This document shows positions 55,771-64,000 of a DNA stretch of 64,000 nt, one piece after another. The DNA lies in assembly GCA_024278955.1 (NCBI GenBank), contig JAJRSE010000094.1, forward strand, positions 1 through 64,000, read 5' to 3'. A program made the position numbers and the translations under genes. This stretch comes from Planctomycetota bacterium (GTDB lineage Bacteria; Planctomycetota; Planctomycetia; Pirellulales; Lacipirellulaceae). Under the pieces are notes generated by a model that searched no databases, was not told where the DNA came from, and was given only the letters and a program-made list of their open reading frames with translations. Numbering within the stretch: the stretch's first letter is position 1; every line of letters starts with the position of its first letter.

Positions 55771-57012
55771 TCAGTCGAAAAGCAGCAGGCCAAAGTCCCC
55801 TAGTTCGGAACCGGGGTCTTCGGGCTGGGGGGGAATCCAGAATTGCGATTCGCCGCTTGGGGTTTGGCGAACAGCGGCCAGCGCCCAAGCGTCGAGAGCC
55901 TGGGGTCGCTTGTGGGTAAGTTCTTTCCAGGGGATCGCTGCCTCAATAGTCCAGGTCGAGTCGTCGCTGTGGGCGGCGACGTACCAGCGAGGGTTCCAGG
56001 AAGTGTTGTGCCAGCAAGCGTCGGCGGTCTTTCCGTTGTGGTCGACCGAGAGCTGAAAGCCGGTGGCGTAGTCGCGGTCGAGATCGAGCAGAAGCCGAAC
56101 ACGATCTTGCCCGGCGAGGTCGGCATCGTGAGTTCGCGGTGAGTGGTCGGGTGCGTAAGTCACGCCGGCCATTTTTTGGCAGTGAATAGCGAAGTACAAA
56201 AACTTGTCGTCGCGGGCGAATCGTATTTGAGAGGCTGGGGTTTTTGTGCTGGAAGAATTGCTGGCGGACAAGGAGAGGGATTTCGCAGATTTCCAAAGCG
56301 GTTCGTCGAGCAACCCATCTAGGTGTGGCCGGTTGTCGGTGCCGAGGCAACGGGCGGCTCTGTTTGGGGGCGATTTGCGGCGAGCGCTTTGCAGCCAAGC
56401 TTCGTTTCGGGCGCGATCGTGCCAAGGCTGCCGCTGTCGGTCGTATTTCAAAGGCGTAAGCCAACTTTTTGCAGCTTGATGATGGCCGCTGAGACGCGAA
56501 GCAACGGCGCAATGAAATACAAGAGCCGAGTTGCCTGCTAAGCTGCCCTGCCTCTTGATGGCTTTTTCGGCCAGGTACATGGCATAGAGGGGCAGCTGAC
56601 TTGCTTCGGTTTGACGGGGTTTGGTTTGGGTCGTGTGAGCAATTTCGCTACTCGTGTAGAGCCCGATCAATGTGATAAGGCTGTTGGCTGTGGCAGGTTG
56701 TTCGGGATATTGATCGACGACCTGGCGAAGAACCTCGCCAGCAAAATCGTAGTTTCCTTTGCGAACGTGCTCGTCGGCGATTTGGAGATACAGCCCGATG
56801 GCCGCGGCAGGCGCCAGATTGCTGCTGAGCTGAACCAGATGTGCCAAGGCGGCAGGTTCGTTACCTTGGCTGAGAATGATATGCCGGATACGATCGACTT
56901 GCCCGGCATCCTCGATCCGCTCGGCGAACGCCATCGGCTGCTGGGTAAACACGAGGCTAAGGAAAGCGACTACGCGAAGGCAGGGAGGCAAAAAGTAAGG
57001 CGGGGCATTCAT
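55771..57012 (-). CDS. Secreted CBM9-like protein with TPR-like helices
   Basis: The start is ATG 57012 (MNAPPYFLPP), which gives a normal signal peptide ending near MAFA; the longer frame to 57276 would add 88 Pro/Ser-rich residues that look non-coding. The 413-residue product has TPR-like helices at about 40-130 (ALAHLVQLSSNLAPAAAIGL, YDFAGEVLRQVVDQYPEQPA). A CBM9-like sandwich starts near 235 with PHLDGLLDEPLWKSAKSL and continues to IEAAIPWKELT and LGDFGLLLFD. The second pattern is used by planctomycetes in surface and matrix proteins. No enzyme was identified. It faces the HDOD gene head to head. Confidence 0.7.
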   Translation of the reverse strand: MNAPPYFLPPCLRVVAFLSLVFTQQPMAFAERIEDAGQVDRIRHIILSQGNEPAALAHLVQLSSNLAPAAAIGLYLQIADEHVRKGNYDFAGEVLRQVVDQYPEQPATANSLITLIGLYTSSEIAHTTQTKPRQTEASQLPLYAMYLAEKAIKRQGSLAGNSALVFHCAVASRLSGHHQAAKSWLTPLKYDRQRQPWHDRARNEAWLQSARRKSPPNRAARCLGTDNRPHLDGLLDEPLWKSAKSLSLSASNSSSTKTPASQIRFARDDKFLYFAIHCQKMAGVTYAPDHSPRTHDADLAGQDRVRLLLDLDRDYATGFQLSVDHNGKTADACWHNTSWNPRWYVAAHSDDSTWTIEAAIPWKELTHKRPQALDAWALAAVRQTPSGESQFWIPPQPEDPGSELGDFGLLLFD

Positions 57013-57207
57013 AGGCGGCAATTCTAACGGACCCTGCCAGGCTTCCCTAGAGACATCCGGCGGGGCACGGGGGCGCGGAGCGATTGTAAGTGTGTTAGCG
57101 ATTGTGCTAGCAGAGGACGCTGCCATGGTTGGCGGTGAGCTATAGTTGCGTGGAATGCTGCAGATTCTTTGCTCTGCAGAGCTACCCGACTCCAAGAGCA
57201 ACCCGGC

Positions 57208-58848
57208 ATGAATGCGACATCTCAGAGCGATACCCCTTCTCCCGAGGCGATGGAAGCGATTGTACGGAGTGCCCATTCGCTCTACTCGTTGCCGGCGATT
57301 GCGGCTGAGGTTCTTGAACTAACGAGCTCTCCGAAGGTGGATGCTCGGGCGCTGAAGGATTGTATCGAGGTCGATCCGGCGTTAACCGCGAAGATTTTGC
57401 GAGTGGTTAATAGTTCGATGTTTGGTTTGAGCCGCGAGGTGAGCGACCTGAACCAAGCGATTGCTCTACTTGGCACAAAGCCCTTGAAGCTGTTGGTGTT
57501 GGGTTTTAGTTTGCCAGAAAACTTGTTTGTCGATATCGCTCGGAAGCAGTTAGACTGGTATTGGAACCGAACGCTTGCGCGGGCCGTAGCAGCGCGAGAG
57601 ATAAGCGAGATGTTTTGGGATCGCCCTGGCGACGATGCCTTTTTAGCGGGGTTGTTGCAAGATCTCGGCATTCTTGTGCTTCTTGGGGAGTTCAAAGAGT
57701 CGTACTCTCCGCTTCTAGAAAAAGCGATCGACCAACAGGCGAACCTGAGTCGCTTGGAGGTGGACTCCTTAGGGTTTGATCATGCAGGTTTGAGCGCTGC
57801 GCTGTTGGAACATTGGAACATGCCCAAGCAGCTGGTCGGTGCGATTTCGGAGCCTCGTGAGCAAGCGTCGTTGCTTCGGAAGCAAACCCCTGTTGCCGAG
57901 CTGGCTCGCATTTTGCATTTGGCCGAGCTGGTAACGGAGTTGGTAGCCGAGAAGCAACTTCGGGCGCTTGCCGATCTTATGGAAATTGGTGAAGCGTATT
58001 GCGGATTGAATAAGGAGCTTCTTCACGAGCTGGTTGCTAGGTTGCAGCCTAAGGTAGAGCAGCTTGCCGAGGTGTTTTCTCTCGACTCGGTCGAGGGCGA
58101 TTATCTTGAACTGTTGGCTGAGGCCCATTCGTTGACATCAGAAATTGTCGAAGAAGTTGCCGAGCCGCTGAGTCGAATGAAATGGACAGAGGAGCAAGCG
58201 GGCGCAGAGATTCTGAGCGAAGTCACTCGCCTACGTACGGCGGTCGACCAATTGGTTTCTTCGCCGACGGTCAATCCGGTGAGCGACAATGTGGCAAGTG
58301 AGGTTGCGGAAATAGAAGCAGGGAGCGGCCCACCTCAAACGGAAGCCCAGTCGAGCGATTCGCTTCTGGCAACATTGCAAGTGGGAGTCAGTTTTACCGA
58401 TCGGCTTACGCTGGCTGTTGGCAGAAGCCGATCACGCCGCGAACCTATTAGCGTTCTTGTTCTCGAGTTGAGCGCCGAAGGAGATCAGAGATTTCAGCAT
58501 GAAGAGGTCATCTCGAAAGTGCTCGAGTCGGTATGCCGAGACTTGGAAGGACATGGTGTTTTCGTAGAGAAGGTAGCGGATGGTCAGCGGGCTGTGATTT
58601 TGCCGGACTACGACCGGCAGGAGGCCGTCCGCTATGCGAATGAGATTGTTTGCAGGGCAGAGCAGGCGGTAGAGCGGCTCGAGGCGATGGGAGCTACTAC
58701 CGGGCTCTCTATTGGCGTTGGTGTGGCAGCAGTCAGCTTGCCGGTGAAGAATTTTCCGCCGCTTGATTTGATCGAAACGGCCGAGCGGTGCCTGGCCGCG
58801 GCGCGGTCGTCGGATTCAAGTGTTGTGAAGAGCCTTGAAATTTATTGA
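57208..58848 (+). CDS. HDOD-domain regulator with C-terminal degenerate GGDEF-like domain
   Basis: The start is ATG 57208 (MNATSQ), giving 546 residues. The HDOD domain spans about 20-215: LYSLPAIAAEVLELTSSPKV, CIEVDPALTAKILRVVNS, LLGTKPLKLLVLG and AFLAGLLQDLG. A helical linker follows, and residues about 400-545 look like a GGDEF fold (SVLVLELSAEGDQRF, GLSIGVGVAAVS) without the GG(D/E)EF motif, so it should not make c-di-GMP. HDOD proteins are signalling or stress regulators. The gene runs opposite to the CBM9-like gene. Confidence 0.8.
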   Translation: MNATSQSDTPSPEAMEAIVRSAHSLYSLPAIAAEVLELTSSPKVDARALKDCIEVDPALTAKILRVVNSSMFGLSREVSDLNQAIALLGTKPLKLLVLGFSLPENLFVDIARKQLDWYWNRTLARAVAAREISEMFWDRPGDDAFLAGLLQDLGILVLLGEFKESYSPLLEKAIDQQANLSRLEVDSLGFDHAGLSAALLEHWNMPKQLVGAISEPREQASLLRKQTPVAELARILHLAELVTELVAEKQLRALADLMEIGEAYCGLNKELLHELVARLQPKVEQLAEVFSLDSVEGDYLELLAEAHSLTSEIVEEVAEPLSRMKWTEEQAGAEILSEVTRLRTAVDQLVSSPTVNPVSDNVASEVAEIEAGSGPPQTEAQSSDSLLATLQVGVSFTDRLTLAVGRSRSRREPISVLVLELSAEGDQRFQHEEVISKVLESVCRDLEGHGVFVEKVADGQRAVILPDYDRQEAVRYANEIVCRAEQAVERLEAMGATTGLSIGVGVAAVSLPVKNFPPLDLIETAERCLAAARSSDSSVVKSLEIY

Positions 58849-58996
58849 GCTGCCTTGGCGGTTCAGAAAAACGACTTTGCAGGGCTCCTGTTTAGTCATT
58901 CGGCATTCTTGCTTCTTTCGGATTTGGGTATTTCAGAATCCGTCATTTACCTGAGGCCTCTGTCCCCCGAGTCTTCTTGTATGTTATGATTCCTTG

Positions 58997-60097
58997 ATGA
59001 GCGATTCGATCCCACCTTCTGAGGAGCAGCCCGAGGGAAGCTCTTCTTCTTCAAAACGGCCCCCGTCGGAACACCAATCTTTGGCGGCCGCCTCGTATGC
59101 TAGCGTTTCAAGTGCGGGCGTTTCAAATACTAATGTTTCCGATGCCGACGACCCCTTTAACGATCCGTCGGTAGCCGGTTTGCCTGAGCTGAAGGTTTCA
59201 GACTTGCACTTTCGGCCCCAGCGCCGGACATTGCTGCCGATCGTGCTGTTTCTGGCGACTTGCGCTTCAACGTTTTGGGTTGGTGCAACCGAGTGGCAGC
59301 CGCTTGAAGAAGCTCACCTTGGCAGCTACGCGGCCATGTGGAGGACCGTGCAGATGAATTGGCCGGTCGGATTACAGTACATGGTTGCGGTGGTAGGTAT
59401 TTTGCTGACGCACGAGATGGGCCATTTTTTACAGACGGTTAAGCACCGCATTCCTGCGAGCTACCCGCTCTGCATTCCTGTTCCGTTCAATGCGATCGGC
59501 ACGATGGGCGCCGTGATTGGCATGGACGGGATGCGAGCCGATCGACGGCAGATTTTTGACATCGGAATAGCCGGTCCGTTGGCGGGCCTGGTCGTAGCAG
59601 TGCCGGTGTTTTGGTATGGCATTGTTGATTTGGATCTGAGCGCGGTGCCAAAATCGGGCGAGTTCCAGCTTTATCTCCCGTGGATAGGCCAGTGGATGCT
59701 TGAGCGGGCACACCCCGAGTGGGCGGGCCGCATTTGGATTGGACTTTCGCAGTTGAATCCTTACTTCATGGCGGGCTGGGTTGGCATGTTGATCACCGGG
59801 CTAAACATGTTGCCAATTAGCCAGCTTGACGGCGGGCATACAACTTACGCCTTGTTTTTAGATCGTGCGCATAGTATAGCCCGGTGGTTTATTTCGCTGA
59901 CCATTTTTTATGTAGTAGCGAATCTCGACGAAGCAGTGATGTGGACTCCGATGCTGGTGCTCGTGATTTTGATGGGGATCCATCATCCGCCGACGGCGAA
60001 CGATAACGTAAAGCTGGGCCCCGTACGTTGGGCGATTGGCTTGGCGTCGCTGATGATTCCTGTGTTGTGTTTCCCGATCCAAGGATTCCGGCAGTAA
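58997..60097 (+). CDS. Site-2 protease family (M50) metallopeptidase
   Basis: This 366-residue integral membrane protease starts at ATG 58997 directly after an in-frame TTG. An acidic Ser/Asn-rich N-terminal region of about 65 residues precedes the membrane part. The zinc site is HEMGH (H139, E140, H143) in a helix, and the second site is NMLPISQLDGGH near residue 275, the N-x-x-P-x-x-x-LDGG of S2P proteases. Several further helices follow to residue 366. It cleaves membrane-embedded regulators or remnants of signal peptides; the partner is not apparent. No PDZ domain is present. Confidence 0.9.
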   Translation: MSDSIPPSEEQPEGSSSSSKRPPSEHQSLAAASYASVSSAGVSNTNVSDADDPFNDPSVAGLPELKVSDLHFRPQRRTLLPIVLFLATCASTFWVGATEWQPLEEAHLGSYAAMWRTVQMNWPVGLQYMVAVVGILLTHEMGHFLQTVKHRIPASYPLCIPVPFNAIGTMGAVIGMDGMRADRRQIFDIGIAGPLAGLVVAVPVFWYGIVDLDLSAVPKSGEFQLYLPWIGQWMLERAHPEWAGRIWIGLSQLNPYFMAGWVGMLITGLNMLPISQLDGGHTTYALFLDRAHSIARWFISLTIFYVVANLDEAVMWTPMLVLVILMGIHHPPTANDNVKLGPVRWAIGLASLMIPVLCFPIQGFRQ

Positions 60098-60204
60098 CGC
60101 GGTTTGGAGTTGTTGGGAATGCTGTTAGAGCTAGCCAAAGGGTATGCCATTGGCTGCCCCAGATGAAGAAGTAACTACCAATTTCCAATGAAGCCAATTG
60201 CTCG

Positions 60205-60720
60205 ATGAAACTTATTGCTCCTAGCGAAATCTACGAAGCAAGCTACTGCGATTACCTTGCGGAACTTGGAGAGGCGGCGCGAATTCCGTATCCGCTGACT
60301 TACTCGTCTCATCCGTTTCCTGAGCTTGTGCAGAAGTTGCTAGATCAGTCTCGCGGGATTGGCGTGGCGGAAGGGTTCGTCTCGAACTCTTCATTTTGGC
60401 TGGTGAATGGCTTGCGAATCGTTGGCGTCTCGAATTTGCGACACGCATTGACGCCATCGCTGGAGGTAGTCGGTGGGCATATTGGTTTTGGGGTGCGACC
60501 TTCAGTTCGGCGAATGGGCGTCGGGACGGAACTACTTCGTCAGACCATTGATGAAGCAGTTCGCCTTGGGTTGAGTCGTTTGCTGCTTACCTGTGACAAG
60601 GAGAATACCGGTTCAGTGGGCGTAATTACTGCAAATCAGGGAGTGTTTGAGAACGAAATTGTTGATGCAGAGACAGGAAGAATTACGCAGCGGTTTTGGA
60701 TTGATGCCGGTGGTGCATAG
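60205..60720 (+). CDS. GNAT-family N-acetyltransferase
   Basis: This 171-residue protein has the GNAT layout: an acetyl-CoA loop in RRMGVGTELLRQTIDEAVRL (the Q/R-x-x-G-x-G/A motif reads RRMGVGTE), preceded by GGHIGFGVRPSV and followed by LLLTCDKENTGS. These fit small-molecule acetyltransferases such as those acting on amino compounds or antibiotics. The substrate is unknown. The ATG at 60205 has no strong ribosome binding site. The gene stands alone, followed by a minus-strand DinB-like gene. Confidence 0.85.
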   Translation: MKLIAPSEIYEASYCDYLAELGEAARIPYPLTYSSHPFPELVQKLLDQSRGIGVAEGFVSNSSFWLVNGLRIVGVSNLRHALTPSLEVVGGHIGFGVRPSVRRMGVGTELLRQTIDEAVRLGLSRLLLTCDKENTGSVGVITANQGVFENEIVDAETGRITQRFWIDAGGA

Positions 60721-60781
60721 GGTAGGCTGAATCTAGGCGGGCATGTTATTGTGGGCAGGACCTGATCAAACTGCCGACAGG

Positions 60782-61267
60782 TTAGGCTTGCGAAGCAGCT
60801 GGTTCGGCGATAAAGCTCATGTGGAGTTCTGCATGGCGAATCAGAAGGGTATTCCACCCTTTTTGATCGAGGGCTCCAAAAAAAGGGTGCCGATAAAAAA
60901 TCTTCGCGTCTCGAATTCGCTGCGTTGCCTGCCGCAAGTGCTCGAGCGCGGCGCCGGTATCGGTCTGGTCTTCTGGGACTATGTTGCTCGCCCACTTGGG
61001 AAGTTGGTATCCCGGCGTCATTCCCTTCTTGAAGATCATCGGCTTGATCACATATTTCCCGAGCAAGCCAAAGAGAAAAGAGGCTTTGCGATCAGTGCCA
61101 TCGACTGCTATGTCCATGACGGTGGCCAGGTGTTCAAATATTTGTCCCTTCGACCAGTTGCCAGTTGTTAGGGCCTCCGCGTTTGCCAAACGATTTGCAT
61201 CTTCCAACGCTTCTTGCAAGCTCGAATACTGAACAATTCGGCGAGGGACTTTTTTTGTGTTTGCCAT
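60782..61267 (-). CDS. DinB-like DUF1569 protein
   Basis: From ATG 61267 (MANTKKVP) the 161-residue product is helical. It contains GNWSKGQIFEHLATVMDIAVD, KGMTPGYQLPKWAS, HPFFGALDQKGWNTLLIRHAELHMSF and the metal-type His positions of the DinB/YfiT four-helix bundle (HLATVMD, HAELHMSF). DUF1569 proteins are presumed metal-binding enzymes of unknown substrate. The longer frame from 61351 has a basic-hydrophobic leader that is better read as non-coding. It is next to bioD but in no obvious pathway with it. Confidence 0.75.
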   Translation of the reverse strand: MANTKKVPRRIVQYSSLQEALEDANRLANAEALTTGNWSKGQIFEHLATVMDIAVDGTDRKASFLFGLLGKYVIKPMIFKKGMTPGYQLPKWASNIVPEDQTDTGAALEHLRQATQRIRDAKIFYRHPFFGALDQKGWNTLLIRHAELHMSFIAEPAASQA

Positions 61268-61313
61268 AAAAATCCTGCTCCAGGAAAAAGAAAACTCAAG
61301 AAGAGAGCTTGTC

Positions 61314-62012
61314 CTAAGTTTTCCGAGAGCGAGCAAGCGTAGCCCAATCAACCTCTTTCGCTAATTCTTGCTGTCCAAACGCAACCGTTGCCAACAGCGG
61401 TGCGTCGCAACGCGTGCGAATATCGGCAGCGTTCGTTTTTACACTCGGGTCGTCTTCACGCGGGGCGGTTTGGCTCAGCATGATGCCGGCGATTGGTAAC
61501 TTGGGAGCCACCACGCCGGCGGTGATAACTGTTTGCAGCGTCGCGTTGATAGTTCCCAGTTCGTTCGACGAAACGATCAGCAGCGGCAAGCCGAGATCGA
61601 CTGCCAAGTCGGCGTTGTAATCAGCGTTGCTCAGCGGCGACATCAAACCGCCGGCCCCTTCGACCAAGACAATATCGCTTTGATCGAGCCAGTACTCGAT
61701 GCCGGTTCGCAGTCGCTCGCGATCGACTTGTTTTCCTTCGGCAGCGGCCGCTTGCGGCGGAGCCAGAGGTGCTGCAAATCGTTGCGGGCAAACTCGGCTC
61801 AGCTCGCCGGGCCTTCTCGCAGCTTCCCAAAGGTGTTGAGCATCTGCGGCTACCAACTCCCCGCCCTCACTTCGGCAGCCGCTCTCAGCCGGCTTGTAAA
61901 CGCCAACTCGATGACCGGCAGCGACCAGCGCCCGTGCAATTATCGCCCCGACATGCGTTTTTCCCACGCCCGTATTCGTGCCGGTGATAAACAAGCCTCG
62001 ACAAAGTCCCAT
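61314..62012 (-). CDS. bioD: Dethiobiotin synthetase
   Basis: This 232-residue protein from ATG 62012 (MGLCRG) has the P-loop FITGTNTGVGKTHVG, KPAESGC with the essential Lys, and VEGAGGLMSPLSNAD. It uses ATP and CO2 to close the ureido ring of dethiobiotin from diaminopelargonic acid, in the cytoplasm. The extra eight residues upstream in frame are unlikely. It starts 27 bases after the stop of the aroE-like gene and runs the same way, so they may be cotranscribed. No other bio genes are in the window. Confidence 0.93.
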   Translation of the reverse strand: MGLCRGLFITGTNTGVGKTHVGAIIARALVAAGHRVGVYKPAESGCRSEGGELVAADAQHLWEAARRPGELSRVCPQRFAAPLAPPQAAAAEGKQVDRERLRTGIEYWLDQSDIVLVEGAGGLMSPLSNADYNADLAVDLGLPLLIVSSNELGTINATLQTVITAGVVAPKLPIAGIMLSQTAPREDDPSVKTNAADIRTRCDAPLLATVAFGQQELAKEVDWATLARSRKT

Positions 62013-62039
62013 CGTCCTATCGTCCCCTCGTCCCAAAAA

Positions 62040-62897
62040 TCAAAGCACCAAAAATTCTTCAACCGCTTCTCGCATTGCCTGTCGGTCGGCCGAAGCGCCG
62101 GTCCAAATCTCGAAAGCGAGCGCCGCTTGCTCGATCAGTAGCGTGAGGCCATCGATCGTTGCGCAATCGCGGTCGGCCGCGGCACGCATCAGCCAAGTTT
62201 GCGGTGGATTGTAAACTACGTCAGCCACGATTGCCGTCGATGAAATGTTTTCCAACAACAGCGGAAGATGTTCGTCGGGTTCGTTGCGACCTACGGGGGT
62301 AGCATTGATCAATGCCTGGCAGTTGCCGTCGACGCCGAGCGGATTTTGCTCGTCGATTTTTATTACGCTGCAATGTTCCAGCGGGGTTTGGTTTTTTAAG
62401 GTTTCGACCAACGCCTCGGCCGACGCAGGCTCTCGGCACGCAAAGATCAGTTCGCCTACACCGACCAACGACAGCTCGGCGGCAATCGCCCGGGCGAGCC
62501 GTCCCGCTCCGAGGATTGTTACTTTCGCATCTTTTAACGAGCCCGCCTGCTCTAGGAGCTGACGCAGTGCTCGGCCTTCGGTGTTGTAGCCATGCAGCTG
62601 CCCGTCTTTTTGTTGGATGCAGTTGACCTGCCCGCTGATTCGCGCTGCGTCGCCTAGCACTTCGAGATAGGGCTGAACCCGGGACCGATGGGGCGGGGCG
62701 AGCATAATCCCGTGAAACTCAAAGATACGGGCACCATGCAAGGCCCCCTCAAGCTCTAGCGGAGAGACCTCGAAAGTAAGAAACCGCCAGTCCAGCCGAG
62801 CGGCATCGAAGGCTTTTTCCAGCATGTACTGTGTAGGATTGCCCGCTACGGGCTCACCCATCAAACAACAGACGTCTTGCTGTGGCTGACTACTCAC
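62040..62897 (-). CDS. AroE-like shikimate dehydrogenase family protein with altered catalytic dyad
   Basis: This 285-residue protein has the AroE fold. The NADP domain carries ILGAGRLARAIAAELSLVG, and the C-terminal VADVVYNPPQT and DGLTLLIEQAALAFEIWTG match conserved AroE segments, including the Gln of the active site. The catalytic Lys, normally in NVTxPxK, is Arg in GIMLAPPHRSRV; the partner Asp of NTDG is Glu in GYNTEG; the Asn of AVNT is kept (QVNC). It may therefore be a low-activity enzyme, have another substrate (quinate-like), or be regulatory. The GTG start at 62897 has a GAGAG site upstream; ATG 62861 is an alternative. Confidence 0.75.
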   Translation of the reverse strand: MSSQPQQDVCCLMGEPVAGNPTQYMLEKAFDAARLDWRFLTFEVSPLELEGALHGARIFEFHGIMLAPPHRSRVQPYLEVLGDAARISGQVNCIQQKDGQLHGYNTEGRALRQLLEQAGSLKDAKVTILGAGRLARAIAAELSLVGVGELIFACREPASAEALVETLKNQTPLEHCSVIKIDEQNPLGVDGNCQALINATPVGRNEPDEHLPLLLENISSTAIVADVVYNPPQTWLMRAAADRDCATIDGLTLLIEQAALAFEIWTGASADRQAMREAVEEFLVL

Positions 62898-63042
62898 TCG
62901 GGGCTCTCAAGGCAAAAGGTTCAAGGGAAACAACCTATTCTGACCACCAGGGGCTCAGTTTTCAACGCCAGAGCAAAAACTCGTATTCCGACGACCCTAA
63001 ACCGCATGGTATCGTTGAAGAGGAGCCCCAAGGCCCCCTGGC

Positions 63043-63114
63043 GAGCCGCGACCGTAAGGGAGTCGCCCATCGGGCCAGAAACTTATAGAATCGGCTCCCT
63101 CACGGTCGCGGCTC
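63043..63114. repeat. 20-bp inverted repeat (REP-like palindrome)
   Basis: The left arm 63043-63062 (GAGCCGCGACCGTAAGGGAG) and the right arm 63095-63114 are reverse complements except at one base, with a 32-base spacer. This kind of palindrome is scattered in planctomycete genomes and is often served by RAYT transposases, remnants of which occur elsewhere in the window. It lies in the 265-bp gap between the aroE-like gene and the membrane protein gene. Confidence 0.7.
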
Positions 63115-63162
63115 ACCATTGACCGTGTTTTTTACTATCAGCACTGCGACAGCCTCCTCTCC

Positions 63163-63912
63163 ATGTTCCGCAACCGACCCCTTACCTGGCTGTTTTTCAT
63201 CGCGACCGTCTGTGCGGATTTAACACAAAATGTCGCTGAAAGCGTTGGAACAGCACTCTGGTTTCGGGGATTTGAACTGGGGCAAATTGCGGTTTTAGCT
63301 ATTTGGGCTGTGCGTGGTCAGAGCCATCGATTGATACGGGCGAGTTGCTTAGTATTGGCCATCGGTTTTTTGGGTCGTTCTAATTATGCTACGCCTCTTT
63401 TGATGGGTGTATTTTCCTTTTACGCTTTTGCAATTTATGCGATTACATTGGTAGTCTACATGTACCGAGGTCGTCGAGATCAGGAAAAAAAATCGGCTGC
63501 AAAGAAGCCATTCCAAGTGCCACTAATTGAGTTTTTTGGATTAACCATTGTTGTCGCAATTGCTGCTTATTTTGTGCGTACGGTTGATTTCGTCGGGGTT
63601 TGGGAATGGGTGAGCTTCCGGGAATGGATCACATTGCTTGCGGTTCCTTGCGTATTTGTTACATCTACACGAAACGACCTCCGGGATATTGGAACGGGCA
63701 GGGCATTTCTGATAGTTGTCGTAGCCGTTGCTGCAGGTTGGTCTGTTGGCGACAAGTTGTTCATGATTGTCGTGCAGATGGCATACCTAGTTGCCTGGAT
63801 GGTTGTCGTAGGGCTTGATAATGTAATTTCCGAAGCGGCGTCGTTGCGAACTGCTTCTGACGTCAATGTCCAAGCCACCAATGAACCAAAACTATTCAAC
63901 CCGCAAGATTGA
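63163..63912 (+). CDS. Polytopic membrane protein of unknown function
   Basis: This 249-residue protein has about seven hydrophobic segments (LTWLFFIATVCADL, GQIAVLAIWAV, SCLVLAIGFLG, FYAFAIYAITLVVYMY, FFGLTIVVAIAAYFV, AFLIVVVAVAAGW, MVVVGLDNVI) and a basic internal loop (RGRRDQEKKSAAKK) near residues 104-120. No family motif was recognised. The ATG at 63163 is in good context. Its last 21 bases overlap the end of a minus-strand gene from the right edge. Confidence 0.65.
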   Translation: MFRNRPLTWLFFIATVCADLTQNVAESVGTALWFRGFELGQIAVLAIWAVRGQSHRLIRASCLVLAIGFLGRSNYATPLLMGVFSFYAFAIYAITLVVYMYRGRRDQEKKSAAKKPFQVPLIEFFGLTIVVAIAAYFVRTVDFVGVWEWVSFREWITLLAVPCVFVTSTRNDLRDIGTGRAFLIVVVAVAAGWSVGDKLFMIVVQMAYLVAWMVVVGLDNVISEAASLRTASDVNVQATNEPKLFNPQD

Positions 63913-64000
63913 AGCCGGCCCGCCACTTGCCGCCCGCCGCGCCTTCACCCGAACATACGGCGCCACAAACTGCGAGCGATGCCCAAACGTCCCCACCGCC
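63892..64000 (-). CDS. C-terminus of an unidentified gene, cut by right edge
   Basis: The minus strand carries 35 codons ending in a TAG at 63894-63892. The C-terminal peptide contains TFGHRSQFVAPYVRVKARRA and ends SILRVE. The composition and the absence of stops through the edge suggest a real gene end. It overlaps the membrane protein gene by 21 bases. I do not recognise the family. Confidence 0.4.
   Translation of the reverse strand, partial: AVGTFGHRSQFVAPYVRVKARRAASGGPASILRVE

Noticed and set aside
1-64000. CRISPR array, prophage, rRNA operon or biosynthetic gene cluster
   Set aside because: No spaced identical repeats, no phage structural genes, no conserved rRNA segments and no carrier-protein modules were seen.

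Overview
The window looks like a chromosomal segment of a planctomycete of the order Pirellulales (Lacipirellulaceae/Pirellulaceae-like). The main evidence is nine secreted proteins that end in a PEP-CTERM sorting signal, four of them with an upstream dockerin-like segment of the type GDFDxDGDVDGADFLxWQR. Two DUF1559 pseudopilin-like proteins, an M56/BlaI pair, a DUF4091-type glycoside hydrolase, a sulfatase and a Gfo/Idh/MocA oxidoreductase point the same way. No rRNA, convincing tRNA or CRISPR array was seen.

Layout. 1-6600: the edge of a mobile element, three tandem paralogues of a secreted lectin-fold protein (the first cut at its 5' end, the second lacking its sorting tail), a DUF1559 gene broken by an in-frame TAG, and a secreted SUMF1-fold protein. 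6640-9927: a small catabolic operon (amidohydrolase, PhyH-type dioxygenase, sugar porter). 9959-13286: an IS5-type transposase remnant, a YdcJ/HglS-like gene broken by an in-frame TAA, then thiL and tsaE. 13320-26630: extracellular polymer genes (DUF4091 hydrolase, alkaline phosphatase, parallel beta-helix protein, several PEP-CTERM proteins, a second and intact DUF1559 protein, a BNR-repeat protein). 26777-29571: ROK regulator, small exported protein, beta-carbonic anhydrase. 29853-35153: a TolC / ABC / HlyD-type tripartite export operon whose ABC ATPase has lost most catalytic motifs. 35189-44240: a nitrate assimilation locus made of a DmsBC-like fusion, a molybdopterin nitrate reductase and a NirB-NirD fusion, divergent from a NarK-type transporter. 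44425-51082: esterase, a sulfated-sugar operon (oxidoreductase, sulfatase, lactonase) and an FG-GAP protein. 51083-52275: a decayed mobile-element island with a highly structured RNA-like region, the tail of an IS200-type (RAYT) transposase fused onto a truncated VapC, and the surviving antitoxin. 52332-64000: M56/BlaI sensor pair, secreted CBM9-like protein, HDOD regulator, M50 protease, GNAT, DinB-like protein, bioD, an unusual aroE-like gene, a membrane protein and the end of an unidentified gene.

How it fits together. Most of the window serves a heterotroph that degrades complex, partly sulfated polysaccharides and assimilates nitrate. The strongest new regulatory signal is a pair of well-formed sigma-54 promoters facing away from each other between the nitrate reductase operon and narK (42374-42389 minus, 42646-42661 plus). 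They imply nitrogen-status control by an enhancer-binding protein. The most unusual protein is the degenerate ABC ATPase of the export operon. Gene decay recurs in the accessory parts: two in-frame stops, truncated paralogues, and transposase and toxin remnants. All functional calls come from reading the sequence and recognising motifs; no database search was run.
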